Assembly (NCBI GenBank): GCA_947623455.1
Contig: OX392538.1
Span: 2,790,001-2,854,000, forward strand
Reading direction: 5' to 3'
DNA length: 64,000 bases
Source of the DNA: Mimachlamys varia
Lineage: Eukaryota > Mollusca > Bivalvia > Pectinida > Pectinidae
Position numbers and translations under genes: made by a program
The notes under the pieces: generated by a model
What the model saw: the letters and a program-made list of their open reading frames with translations, nothing else
The model's database searches: none
Told to the model about the DNA's origin: nothing
Part shown: positions 1 through 11,172 of the stretch, in pieces
Numbering within the stretch: the first letter of the stretch is position 1
Layout of the letters: the number at the start of each line of letters is the position of its first letter

Positions 1-774
1 AATATGTACAGGTAATATTCGGAACAAGTAAAAAAAGCCCCAATACACATGATGATATACCTGGGTAGAAAGCACGTTGACTGACATTATGAAATGCTTA
101 AGCCGTCAATTATTTATCTTGCAGTACGGTATTTTTATGTTATTGTTGTTTTTATCGGGATGTGATGTCGGGCCGCTGGAGAGAAAATGCATCTGTTTTA
201 ATTGCATGTCATCGAGACAATTTTATTGGCCCCTCCAGACTAACTTACATTGCATCATTTTTAATGTTCGGTACAGGTGATCTGACACAACAATAGTGGC
301 TCGCTCACCCGTGGAAACATTAATCTTCAATACGATGTAAGCTACTGATGCTGTACCCAATGGTAGTGTACACGGTGATATCAAAGCGGCGGGCAAAACT
401 CTCGGTCGTATATGGAGATTAAAATTACGTCATGAAATGATACAGCTGCGTTATATACAGTGGGTTTATCCGTCGTACATAGTTCAACTCTACCTATGTC
501 AACATAATCAAACATTAGGTAGGACTAAAAACTACATTTATGGAGACACAACTGCGAAACAAAAGCAATATAATGATTACCACTCTTCGCTTAATTCAGA
601 TGCGCTGGAAACCGCTAACAAAATCTCAAAACATGAAATATTCCTTTTTTATATGTACTACATTCGGGAGTGTATCAGATTAAACTTACTTAGCACCGAT
701 TGGGTCATTTAAAACAGGTATGTATTAATTATGAGTGTGTTTCGGCTGAAATATAAGCGATAGTTCGTAACTGA
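1..774. other. No gene recognised
   Basis: AT-rich sequence with only short open frames (under 95 codons) lacking recognisable motifs. I see no repeat with a partner elsewhere in the window. Confidence 0.5.
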
Positions 775-930
775 CGACGACTTTAAAGTGCTACTATATT
801 GAAGTATATATTGCCGGAACCCAGCCCCACCGGCTCAAACCCTATTAACAACATGATGCTGCGTCAAGAAGGGGGTGGCAACTGCCTTTTCTTTAGACTC
901 GACTATGTATTGCCCTGGGAACAGAGCCCC
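775..930 (+). repeat. Dispersed repeat family A fragment
   Basis: Carries the family A signature: AAAGTGCTACTATATTGAAG followed by a GCCGGAACCCAG block and a GGGGTGGCAACTGCC block. Better preserved members lie at 35.6, 46.7, 49.1, 52.6, 55.5 and 56.0 kb. The family is non-coding and often begins with TTTGGTTTG...ACGTCCTATTAACAGC. I recognise it as a bivalve-type interspersed repeat but cannot name the family. Confidence 0.5.
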
Positions 931-954
931 AAAAATAGTGTCATGGAAGGACAT

Positions 955-1312
955 TTTTGAAGTTAAAGATGACGTAACACACATATGCTGCACCTTTTAA
1001 ATTCAGTAATAGATACAGTATGCCGAAACAATTAATTAAACTGCATCACACAGCTGTTTCGTCCTCCTAGGATATTCAGTGATGCAAGGGGCCAAAAGGT
1101 CGGAAACCAATATTTCGAAAGTAATGTAGCAGCAGAAGGGTCAAGTGTTTAAAAACCCCTTTAACTAGTTCTGTATAATTTCAAATCGTGTACTACGAAA
1201 ATGGGTATAGTGTGTACCGTACCACTACTCTAATGAGATTAACTGTGGCTATGGAGGCTCCAGAAAACCTTGGGGACCAAAAACTCCACCAGCAGAGTCT
1301 GCCACCCCAGAA
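955..1312 (-). mobile_element. Retrozyme-like hammerhead repeat unit (decayed)
   Basis: Read on the minus strand, this is a near full-length but circularly permuted match to the 380 bp unit at 24.2-24.6 kb. It starts with CAGACTCTGCTGG (plus-strand complement near 1,298-1,310), continues through the block ending TTTTGGCCCC, reaches the ribozyme at 1,085-1,043, then TGATGCAGTTTAATT and finally GTGTGTTACGTCATC near 968. It is a single unit without a second ribozyme. The hammerhead core has lost essential positions, so this copy is old. Confidence 0.65.
1043..1085 (-). ncRNA. Hammerhead ribozyme, type I, inactivated copy
   Basis: Minus strand: stem I GCATCA/TGATGC is perfect, stem II TCC-TAGGA-GGA is kept, and GAAA is followed by the palindromic AGCT loop. 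The CTGANGA box reads CTGAATA, so G8 is lost, and the base before the cleavage site is G where A, C or U is required. Both changes should block self-cleavage. It is clearly homologous to the better copies at 11,655, 24,173 and 24,553. Confidence 0.7.
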
Positions 1313-1334
1313 ATGGGACAAGCGGGTATAAGCT

Positions 1335-2070
1335 CTGCTACTACACTAACTGTAACAATAAACATATATTTACATCAGGGTCTAAATTATTTTAGAATGC
1401 TCAAATCTATAAAAACATAAAAATGCAGGTAAATGACATTGAATGTCTGAACCTGACACACTTACCTAATTTTAAATTCTTATGACTTGTAAATAGCTGT
1501 GAACTGTGAGCTATTAGTACATTTTTATGATGTGCTATCATTACGTGTATAATAAGTCATTTTGCTGAATGCGAAAATAAAGCAATTCTGATTTGATTTT
1601 GTAAAAACTGTGAAAGGTGAGCGAGTGTTTTACATTCAGAGTAAAATACGAGTGAAGAACGATACTCTGTACCATGTATACGATGCTCACTAAACAAACG
1701 AGTTTAAATGGCTGAAAAGGGAGGATATTATCAACGCCATTCTGAGTAGCATGTACCTGTAGGTGAATCTGGATATAAGGTGAAGATTAAAGAAAAAAAT
1801 CGCAAAACGTCACTTAAATCTTTATTGACTCAAAATGAACGCTAAATAAAAATTGATCCGAAAATAAACTTAGATATGAAATATCTAGGGGGTATATTGG
1901 ATAAAAACGGTTTTACTAGTACGTTGTTGGTGTGTTCGAGTTAATTGTTTCTCCTGAGGTAAAGACATTTAGTACTTTAAACACTTTTGGCATTAAAATA
2001 CTGATTATTCACAAGGGTGAGTTTATTTTTTCTTGTTAGAATGGATAACATTATTTGTTCCAAATGAATG
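1335..2070. other. No gene recognised
   Basis: AT-rich, with no open frame of note and no repeat partner seen. Confidence 0.5.
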
Positions 2071-2199
2071 TTTTAGCAAATGTTGTTACAGTCTGTAACA
2101 CATTGATATTGCTAAACTAAATAAAGCCCGTTACGTCTTTATTTAGTTTGTCATCCATAGCAAGGTGTGTTAAAGGACTGTAACAATAGTTGCTAAAAT
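2071..2199. repeat. Foldback (long inverted repeat) element
   Basis: Two imperfect arms of about 57 bp (2,071-2,127 and 2,142-2,198) surround a loop containing CCCGTTACGT. The arms share TTTTAGCAA, GTTACAGTC and CTAAATAAAG with their complements. No coding capacity. It is either a MITE-like foldback or a structured palindrome; no target duplication is evident. Confidence 0.7.
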
Positions 2200-2276
2200 G
2201 ATCATTACTTGTATTTTGATAGAATTATTGTGCTTTATAAAGTTACTTCGAACCGATTTTGAACAGCAAAATTGGG

Positions 2277-2803
2277 GTGCGTTCGGTAGGAAGAACGTTC
2301 GCGGGCGTTTTATGATCACTGAGCGCTGCGCTCGCGAAAAACGATTTCAATATTGCCCCCAATATGGAGGACATAAGCAGAATATTGATTTTGGACGAGG
2401 TGGCAGATTCAAACTTAGATTCGTTCACAAATGTGTCAGCAGCAGTTTTAATATCAACCAATGCTGCTTTACAATTGGTACTAAACATGATAACCAGGAC
2501 CCAACACGGATCCCAAATTACTTACATTTTAGAATGACAAAATCATCATTTGAGGAAGGCTTATATCATTCACGATACAGGGATTTGCAAGATGAATGTT
2601 GATTTTGAATAGAGACGGGATCTATATGCATCATTCATCTTACACACCCCTGTATTACCACTCCGTCATCTTGGTTTTCCGGTGAGTTGCCTTTTTAAAG
2701 CGTTCGAGGGAGGTTCGGAGAGTTCGCAAGCGTTTGCTGCAAGCAATGCAATTTTTGAGCAAACGACCAAAACGTTCGCGAACGTTCTCGCTACCGAACA
2801 CAC
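2277..2803. mobile_element. Short terminal-inverted-repeat element
   Basis: Left end GTGCGTTCGGTAG (2,277-2,289) is the inverted complement of right end CTACCGAACACAC (2,791-2,803) with one mismatch. Pairing continues inward: AGAACGTTCGCG on the left against CGCGAACGTTCT on the right. The TIR is thus about 30 bp and imperfect. The 527 bp interval has no recognisable transposase, and the open frames inside match nothing I know. Superfamily unknown; no clear target duplication. Confidence 0.55.
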
Positions 2804-2804
2804 A

Positions 2805-3315
2805 TAAAGTGTAGACAACAATGAAATTGATGACGCTACAATAGAGATTGTTGACGTCACAATAGCAAATGTTATTATAGTCTGAGGCACTGGGTGTGAT
2901 AGGTGTATGGCAGCAACTGCCTCTTAGCATTGTGTCAATGTTAAAATTGCAGCGCAAATGCAAATATATACATGTATATCCAATACATTTAGAGACATAC
3001 TCAACCTGTGGTTGTCTGCGAATATAATGATGTTAGTACATGTATACGGATATATCAACGTCGGAATCGATATAAGAAGTTAAAAAGGTAATTCTGGTCT
3101 ACCGGAATGTAGTAAAAATTGGTAAACGAAGTTAGACAGTATGGTAAAAGTATTAACAAAATATTAAATACCATGGTTCATAATGAAAAAGTCTAAAAAG
3201 ACGATGTTTGAATTTTCGGAAAAAATGAAAGTTCATTCCTATATTTTCGTTATAGATAAATACTTGAATCTTCAGATGGAGTTTACATGCCGCGGTTAAT
3301 TCATTCTAGTGTGTG
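2805..3315. other. No gene recognised
   Basis: AT-rich sequence without open frames or repeats that I can support. Confidence 0.45.
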
Positions 3316-3319
3316 ATCT

Positions 3320-3500
3320 AAATATCGAGATTTTCGTTATAGATGTCGACCGCTGACAAACAAACGTACTACACGGGGATTTGAGAGATGCAGGTTGATG
3401 GGAGCTTTGAACCAGTTTTATGGTCGTCATCTTGGTTTCATTGAGACTTATATACAACCTTGTGTGATATAGAAGATGAATTTTTTTAATATTCCTGTGT
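3320..3500 (+). pseudogene. Reverse transcriptase relic, C-terminal part
   Basis: A short open stretch reads LTNKRTTRGFERCRLMGALN followed by FYGRHLGFIETY. The FYGRH(L/H)..(I/V)E.Y signature is the C-terminal end of the YIDD reverse transcriptase family scattered through this window; compare 41.7, 46.3 and 53.6 kb. An in-frame stop follows soon after. No catalytic motifs are present. Homology is inferred by eye from the shared signature. Confidence 0.6.
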
Positions 3501-3504
3501 ATCA

Positions 3505-4318
3505 CAGTTAAAAGGTGTGATCTGGCATTCGTCATTGTGACCTGTACCCGAAAATAGAGGTCAAATACAACATGTTATTTGGTTTACATGACTTATTTCT
3601 AACCAATATTCTAACACGATACGTTTGTAATGCGCGTTTTGATTGGATATGGACCGTTCTTATGTGCGATAGAATCATGATCAAACTCCGCCCATCGAGC
3701 GTAAGCCACGCCCCGTTTCTACCCAAAACAAAATGGCGTTGTGATGTGAATCGTCTATTGATGACGATTCCACTGCACTTCAAGCAAACAACAGAGAATA
3801 GAGGACCGATTGAATGTATTTGTTTAACAAACTAAGAATAAAACGTAATCATTTCATGTTCTTTCCTCCATTTATTCATGAAACGTTAATTTCATCCATG
3901 TGTAGGCATCTTGATCCGGAATAAAGACAAGCATTTCACTGTTACTGTTTCATGTGAATTTGCACAAAACGTTTTATAAATCTAAACACACGAGTTTGTG
4001 GATACAAACATAAAGGTATGCATACTGACATGGAATTGTAGACATTTTGTCAATGCTAATCCAAGTATGTCTTTTATGCATACGAGAACGTTCACGAAGA
4101 ATATAAATCCAAATATTCCGCCTCGTCAGCGTCCAGACCAAGCGATCGCCAGCACATGTATGAACTTTGTTAAAATGACAGACTTTTGAAAGTTTCCTTC
4201 TGATTGCTATAGAAAGACACGTGACCATCTAGATCACAGAGTACTTTAATACATACTTGCAACAAGGAAATACAATGTATCTACATATTAGCGTAGTTAA
4301 TTTGTCAATGAGTGTTAG
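3505..4318. other. No gene recognised
   Basis: Overlapping open frames of 60-90 codons occur on both strands, with no domain motif and no sign of real coding in any of them. Confidence 0.45.
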
Positions 4319-4319
4319 A

Positions 4320-4467
4320 ATAGGGATAGTACGTTATTTTTCGTGTCTATACTGGCGATTAGAACATTAAATTTGGTTTCAACTCTCGAGCTATTGGTCT
4401 CGAGTTCAATCCAAATTTCATGTTCTAATCGCTAGTATAGCCATTCAAAACAACATACTATCCCCTT
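4320..4467. repeat. Foldback (long inverted repeat) element
   Basis: Arms of about 68 bp (4,322-4,390 and 4,399-4,466) are separated by an 8-base loop (CTATTGGT). Inner arms pair as ACTCTCGAG / CTCGAGTT and GATTAGAACAT / ATGTTCTAATC; outer arms pair as GGGATAGTA / TACTATCCCC. Non-coding. Confidence 0.75.
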
Positions 4468-4469
4468 AT

Positions 4470-5230
4470 TGGTATACAAATAAACAAAAGATTAAACTTG
4501 ATGATGGTACACGTATAAGGGGACTGAATGTTTGATATATGTTTACATTGTCCGAAAAATAAGTTGTCGATATTGATATGTAATGAATAGTAGCAAACCC
4601 TTAACTATGTATGAAAGTTTGAAGGTCGACTTTTGTAAACACATATGTAATCATTCTTACAGGTTATACAGAAGCTCTAATATTGATTTTGGTATACGAA
4701 ACTGTCGATGATGATAAAAAGAATGGTTTATTTGTAATAATGATATGCAATCTGTGAAAAAAAAAATTATGATCATTGAAGTTTTTTTTTTCTGGAAGTG
4801 GAAATATCATCAGGATGTTCGTACGTGTAAACTGATATGTTGATATTAATTCATCACACTATAAACGTCGACGTTGTATATGATTTATAGACACCTATGA
4901 GCCGATGATTGTACAGGGGTGAGCATACCAGCGAGAGACTCTCTGCTCCGAGATTACATCACAATACTACTAGGTCGAAAACCGCACCATCTCTTCCTAC
5001 ACTGATAACATGCACAAGTTTAAGGTGATTACATTCTGAAATTTATTGCACATTTAATGGTTTCGTCCTTTCATAGGCATGCATTTACCCTCACAGAAAG
5101 CATTATTTAACAGTTGGAGAAGTAGAGCCGGCATAATTATGGCTTTTAGTAGTGCACGTATTTAGCACAAATCCCATAAATTAACGCCCTGTCCGATGTT
5201 GTTATTTCCACGTGGAAGTTGCGACGTAGT
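4470..5230. other. No gene recognised
   Basis: AT-rich, with short homopolymer runs (A and T near 4,758-4,790) but no coding or RNA feature seen. Confidence 0.45.
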
Positions 5231-5235
5231 GTACG

Positions 5236-5427
5236 GTGCACTTGGTAACCCGTGATACACCTGGTAACTTGTGGTATACCTGTACATGTTATACATCTTG
5301 CCTGGTAACCTGTTTTACAATTGTTATGTGGTTCGACTAGTAACCCGTGGTACACCTGATATACTGTGGTACACATGGTCCCTTGTGGTTAAGCTGGCAG
5401 CATATTGTACCCCTGGTAACCGGTGGT
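5236..5427. repeat. 19 bp minisatellite, left part of a split array
   Basis: Degenerate tandem units of the type TGGTAACCCGTGATACACC. The same repeat resumes at 9,420 immediately beyond the DNA transposon, so one array was apparently interrupted by insertion. Confidence 0.75.
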
Positions 5428-8400
5428 AAAGGGCCTGTTTCCAAAATGGACCCTTCTCTCATTCAAATTTCCTGTTGGTGGTGCATTGCCCATGCCGTTT
5501 TGGTCACAAATCTATAAAGTATAAAGATTTAGGTCACTTGGTTTGTTTTTAATGGCTCCTCAAAGTTGTACCTTTCAGAAGCTGTCTAAGTGTTGATAAA
5601 ATGTGCATGTTATGTAAAATATTAATGAAAATCTAATCAAATGATAGTCACCGTAAAGAATACATTCATGGCATAATTGTGACAAAAAATCATGTTTCCA
5701 TTGCGCCATTTGGCTGTTTTATGGAAGAAACAATCTCAAAAATGCCATTTTCGATGATAACATTTTAGACACAAAAACTGTGTTTTTTAGAGAATACACC
5801 CTTTTATGGGCGTTGGATGCAAACCAATTTTTATCCTATCAAACAGTACGTAATATGCTATTGATGAGAGGAAAAATCATCAAAATGTAAGTGGTGGAAC
5901 ATTTTCAAATCGTGGGTTGAATTAGCCTATGGTTGAATTGCCGATTTTTGACATTCTTTAGATAATTAACAAAAACACGAGAGTATTTGCTCGGTATGTT
6001 GAGAAATGTACACAGATATGAAAAAAAGTGAGAGAAACACTTTTTCATGAAAGAAATCCAAGATGGCTACTTCACAAGTCCCCGTGGTTGAAGATATTGG
6101 CTGACAAATAGACAGAACAACACACAAAACGTGTTCCTTATGATTTTGGTTGGTTTTTGCATTTACGAGAGTGTTCATAGCTACGGGCGATTGTATAATA
6201 CCTATATTTATAAGTTTGGTGAGTCACATGGTAACGGGGATCTTTCATATCGAGCCCCAAACATACTTTTGACATATGACATATGACATTTTGACATGTT
6301 GCCGCATGGAAAACTATTTCAAGTTTTATCGGAATTTCTTTACCTGTGGTTGTAATGGTCGAGGGTTTTCCAGCGCCCTGTAATACCCAAGGTACAATTG
6401 TAGTACAAGATACTGGAGATATGCACACACATTCCCATCGTTCTCTCTCCAACTGGGCACTGGCAGTAGTAGTCTTTTATTGGGGCCTCATCATCAGGTG
6501 AAACGGTGAACCGTACCCAAACGTTATATTTCGTTTGGCTTTTGTATCGCGAATGTATTTGACATCGGAGAAGGTCTGGGGAGTGCTGGTAAAGCCACAC
6601 CTCATAGTCTCCGTCATCACTTAAATATTCGGCGATGTAACCAGGAGCCAGAGGTATCTGATACGTTCCACACGTAATGGTTCTCAAGTAATCGAGATCG
6701 AGACGGGGAAACAGTACGGAAGATGCATCCATCTTGACAAAATCGGACCTTGCCCGTCTAGATAGATCCGGATCTGTCTTGACTCTCTGAGCTAAACCAT
6801 TCGGTGTTGTCAAACGGTCCTTCATACGTTCAGCCATTAGCCTATCTTTGGCATCTCTCTCTGGAAGATCTCTGGTAGATCGGTCCTCTATAACCATTCA
6901 GACAGGCTGTGACGGTTAGAAGCAAAGCCTCAATGACATTGATAAAGCTGTCGGAAGAACGTCCAGTGTTTCAGACGACCATGATAGGATTCCACAATCC
7001 ACCTGGATTTGGTGATAGTTCTGTCAAGATTTGCTTGGACGTCAGAATGTTGACTTTGACCGTGTTTCAGGTATGACGGCATGCTAGCATTGAGGCCAGA
7101 GGCTTCGAGAACTTGTAGGACATCTCTAAAACCTCGGTCAACGACAACATTGTCATCTGGTTGTAGCCAAGTGACTAGCTTGTCCATGACATCTTTTGTA
7201 ATTGTAGCATCATTGTCGCTGCCAGTGAATGGTCCTACTGTGTCTAGAATGTAGCCATCTAGTAAGGCGATGCTCATGAATTTGAGATAGTTTCTCTTCT
7301 TCCGGCTATAGTAGGACATTCTCTGGAGCTTGTGGTTGAAGCTTTTCTGGATATAAATATAGGTACCATCTAATATGGCAGTGGCTTTATCTCCAAAAAA
7401 TGCTTCTGAAAAGACAGTATTGTGCCCGAGCAACTGTTCTCTTGTCAAGTGATCCGGCCCTAGCAATTGTGGGTCTATCGATGTGTCTAATGCCTGTACT
7501 ATGGAGTGGAAAGTTTTGGACACACTTGACTTGGAAATTCCAAAAGGAAAAGAACACTGACTCCAGGAAATGTCGGTTTTCAGTTTTACCCAGAACAGTA
7601 GTAGAGCATCGTGTGTAGTCTTGGTATATATACCAGATGAAAGATATGGGGAACAGTGCGAGTGGATTTCGAGGAACTGATCTTTGGACCAACCTGTCCA
7701 GGCCATGCATGCCAAGTCATCAAGAGAAGAAAAGCTTATTGCAAACGCAGACTGGTTCTGTGAAAGGACGTGCGACACTTCTAAGAGGTCATTTATGATT
7801 TCGGACGATTTTGATGGTAACTGAGATTCCAAGGAACCTCTACCATCAAGGACTACCTCTGTAGACGGATCTAAGTCGTTACCAATAAGGTGAATGGAGC
7901 AGACGCGGAATGAGGTGGGGCACCACAGATTGTGTGAATAGGTCAGGTGATGTCTTTGATTTTGTGCCATTTATTGCAAAGTTAACAAGACAGAGACAGC
8001 ATTTTTTGTGTCAAGATGATCCATTCAAAAGATCACGAAGGGTCAGCAACGGCAGGATATGGGACGGGGAGTCGTCTTCTTCCTCTATTTCCTGGTTCTC
8101 CTCGGTTTCAGGTTCAGGCTGATTTTTGTTCCGAAGATACTTCATGTAGCACTTCTGGCAAATGAGTGCTTGTTCCTTTGCTGACAACAATCCTTGTTGC
8201 ACCAGCGTATCTAGGAGCCATTAATATTGTGGACTATTAACATTGCGTGCACTTCTGTTCTTATTGCCACTACGTTTCTTGAAGTATAGCTGACAGCCTT
8301 CTCCAACACATTTACCCTCCATCTTGAAACAATAACGATTGGTTTATGAAGCGTCGATAAAGTAACAAAATAGCAAGCCACCGATGATTGCTGTAAACAG

Positions 8401-9419
8401 CTAATACTTAGTAGTGTGGAACAATTATGCGAAAATGTGTGATAATAACGAATTGATTGATTACTTAGAACAAAATAAAGTATTCATATGGATAATCTAT
8501 CTTATCGATATGGCGTGGTCGGCAGGCACAAAGAAAGTGACACAAGTCAGGGTCCCAACACTGACAGAGCCACAACGCTTTGGAGATGGGACAATAAAAC
8601 AAGGAAAGTGAGACAAGAATAGCTAGCGTCGAGTCAATGATTCCGTAAACGTATAGACAAAGACAAGAAGATACGGATAAATGTTTAAGGTCACACGATC
8701 AGAAAATTCAGAAGAGGACAACTTGAGATAGAAAAGTATTCATGTATCAGGGTGTCCTCAGTGTAAATCTTTATATCAATACTGTTTATTTAGTCGTTTG
8801 ATATCATAAAACTGTCATGAAAATAATCGCTCTGATATTCTATATAAAATTTTGTATATAATACGCTATATAATAGGGTTTCAGACAAGGTTGTTACTCA
8901 TTTCCCCTTTTCTTTCAATTTACAACCACATTCAGGCGGCGATATGAGAACGTTCCACCACATGGAATTAGCTGATTGTTGGTACACATATGAAACAAGT
9001 TAAGCTCTATCCGATTTTGTGATGGAAATTTGCATCCAAAACCATATAACGGGAGAAAATTGCAATTTTATGGCATTTTTTTCCCTAATTGTGTCTCTGC
9101 AAGAGCATTTTCATCCGAGAATTTATTTTTTTATGTTTTATGAATAAACACGATGTTTTGCAAATATTTATCAAAAAAAAATTATACTATGTTGCTAATT
9201 ACAATTTCGAGATAACCTTCTTTTATTTACGACCATATGTCTTTAAAGCTCAAAATGACAACTTTATAAAAATACATTTTCACTGAAATTATGAAATCCG
9301 GGTGTCGGAAAGGTGTAAAATTATTCTTCGGAAAAGAAAAAAACTGTAGTGGAGCTAGATAAGAAATTATACGGGGCAGGCTCCTATGGAGAATTAACAT
9401 TACTGGAAACAGGCCCTTT
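5428..9419 (-). mobile_element. DDE/SWIM DNA transposon with 16 bp TIRs
   Basis: Left end AAAGGGCCTGTTTCCA (5,428-5,443) is the exact inverted complement of right end TGGAAACAGGCCCTTT (9,404-9,419). The subterminal regions also show inverted similarity, for example GTGGTGGAACATTTTC near 5,890 against GAACGTTCCACCAC near 8,950. GGT flanks both sides and may be a 3 bp target duplication. The interior holds a broken DDE transposase gene on the minus strand. Both flanks are the same 19 bp minisatellite. A deletion derivative with matching ends lies at 13,920-14,350. The 3 bp duplication and DDE_Tnp_4-like protein fit Harbinger/IS5-like elements, but the superfamily is not settled. Confidence 0.85.
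6340..8322 (-). pseudogene. Transposase: N-terminal Cys motif, DDE_Tnp_4-like domain, SWIM zinc finger; disrupted
   Basis: Reading on the minus strand. From ATG at 8,322 the protein begins MEGKCVGEGCQLYFKKRSGN, meets an in-frame TAA near 8,221, then continues with CQKC and an acidic stretch to about 8,011. A long open frame (7,970-6,930, 346 codons) carries RVCSIHL and the DDE core: LDGTYIYIQ (first Asp), DGYILDTVGPF, VDRGFRD (second Asp) and RWIVESYHGRLK (Glu). Near 6,953 the frame slips: the adjacent frame continues as DSFINVIEALLL and NGYRGP. A second slip leads into the 6,897-6,340 frame, which has RDLPERDA, QFP-like VLFPRLDLDYL and a SWIM motif CQCPVGERTMGMCVH (CxC-x9-CxH). Family members keep all these parts in one chain, so this copy is non-functional unless spliced unusually. 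SWIM fingers bind DNA or protein; the DDE triad would cut and join DNA. It lies inside the TIRs of the element above. Confidence 0.8.
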
Positions 9420-9612
9420 GGTCACTTGTGATACACCTAGTTACCTGTGATACAACTGGTAACATGTGATACACATGGTAACCTGCGATACACCTGGTAA
9501 CATGTGGTAACCTGTGGTACACCTGGTTGCGTGCTGTACCCTGGTAACCCAGGTAACCTGTGATGCACCTGGTAACCTGTTGTACCCCTGGTAACCTGTA
9601 GTACACATGGGT
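9420..9612. repeat. 19 bp minisatellite, right part of a split array
   Basis: Units such as TGGTAACCTGCGATACACC repeat with small length changes. This continues the array at 5,236-5,427 across the inserted transposon. The open frames here are artefacts of the repeat. Confidence 0.8.
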
Positions 9613-9614
9613 AT

Positions 9615-10218
9615 GGTAAATGTATCAAGTTACAAAATGTAACACTATATACTACTGCGATATCAAAACGTATTTTTTTTTACTTTTAATGTCGACTGAT
9701 ATTTCTGTGATGTGTTGAAACGTGGAATGTAAGGGCGACACTATATGGTTCTATGGTTGTGTCTTATTTCTAATGCGTCGTCATTGATTTTTAAAACAGT
9801 CCATGGAAGCAAAAATCTGCTGCTATTTAAAAAGGTTAAATGTAGAGTAGAGGATAGCTCTCCATCATTGCCTGTTGACTGTCAGCAGACTACTACCCCC
9901 CAAACCGCGGGGGACCGGTACCGCCGACCAATTATTTCTTCGCTTTTAATTTTGTTTTTAAAACGGACTGAAACATTCATCATTGTTACAAAAAATACCG
10001 AATTCCAGGAAAGCAAATGTTCAATACACAATAATATAAAATGTAGAAAATCTCTCGAGCCACAATTTCAAATTCAAATTTGTTGAAACATTTCAAAGGA
10101 AGTGAAAACACGGAAGTTATAAACAAGGATTTAATTCGCTTTCCTTAATGTAAATGATTTACGACGTGTTCAACGCCGATTCCTGAGCTGATCGCAAATG
10201 GCTGCCAAGTTAGAAAAG
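9615..10218. other. No gene recognised
   Basis: A 113-codon open frame (9,745-10,086, plus) has no recognisable motif and ordinary AT-rich composition. I do not call it a gene. Confidence 0.4.
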
Positions 10219-10221
10219 TGT

Positions 10222-10660
10222 CGAGCCGGGTAATATAAAAACGATGAAGCTGGGAAATATAGAAATATTTAATCAATGTTATATAAAAGAACGATTCAGC
10301 TGGGTAATATAGGACATGTTCAGCTGGGTATTATAAGAATAGTTCAGCTGGGTAATATATGAACGGTTCAGATGGGTAATGTATATGAACGGTTCAGATG
10401 GGTAATGTATATGAACGGTTCAGATGGGTAATGTATATGAACGGTTCAGATGGTAATATAGAAACGACTCAGCTAGGTACATGCATTATAAGAACGGTTC
10501 TGCTAGGTAAGATAAGAACGGTTCTGCTAGGTAAGATAAGAACGGTTCTGCTAGGTAAGATCAGAACGGTTCAGCTGGACATTATATTGTAGGAACGGTT
10601 CAGCAGGTTATGTAATTGGAACGGTTTAGCTCGGTAATATAAGAGCGGTTCAATCTGTGC
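10222..10660. repeat. 24-26 bp minisatellite (GAACGGTTCAG units)
   Basis: About 17 units share GAACGGTTCNGCTGGGTAAT. Two homogenised blocks are visible: a 26 bp period at about 10,361-10,440 and a 24 bp period at about 10,492-10,564. The outer units are more degenerate. Confidence 0.85.
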
Positions 10661-10664
10661 TGAT

Positions 10665-11170
10665 TTGTATTGCAATATGAAAAGTCTTGAATAAACACTT
10701 AACGTTTGATTTAACAGGTAAAAAATAGGAAAATCTATCTGTGTTATGAAACAACTTAACATAATTTTATTCGCGATTTTAGTCATGACATTGAAATCCA
10801 TTATGCACACAAATTAAACGCAATTACTATCCATAGCTTATTCCTTAAAACTCATCTCCCATGTTGTTGCGCCGGCGACACACCCACTTCAGTGGAATTA
10901 TTGTATTATACAGGTATCCATTATCATCTACAGTATCAATCTTAATTAAGGACAGATGTCATTTAATTGAATGCGATTTGTTTGTCATTGTAATTTTTTT
11001 TTTTATTAAACTTTCTTGTTAAATATGTGGATATGTCTGTTTTCCTTCAAGCTTTGTATCAAATCATTCCTGCCATTTTTGTAAGTAAGCATCCCTCCCC
11101 ACATAAGGTGATAAGGTCAGATCCCTATGTTCTGTACTCGTACTCCCGCAAACCTCGTAAAACAATAAAT
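10665..11170. other. No gene recognised
   Basis: AT-rich sequence without supportable features. Confidence 0.45.
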
Positions 11171-11172
11171 TC

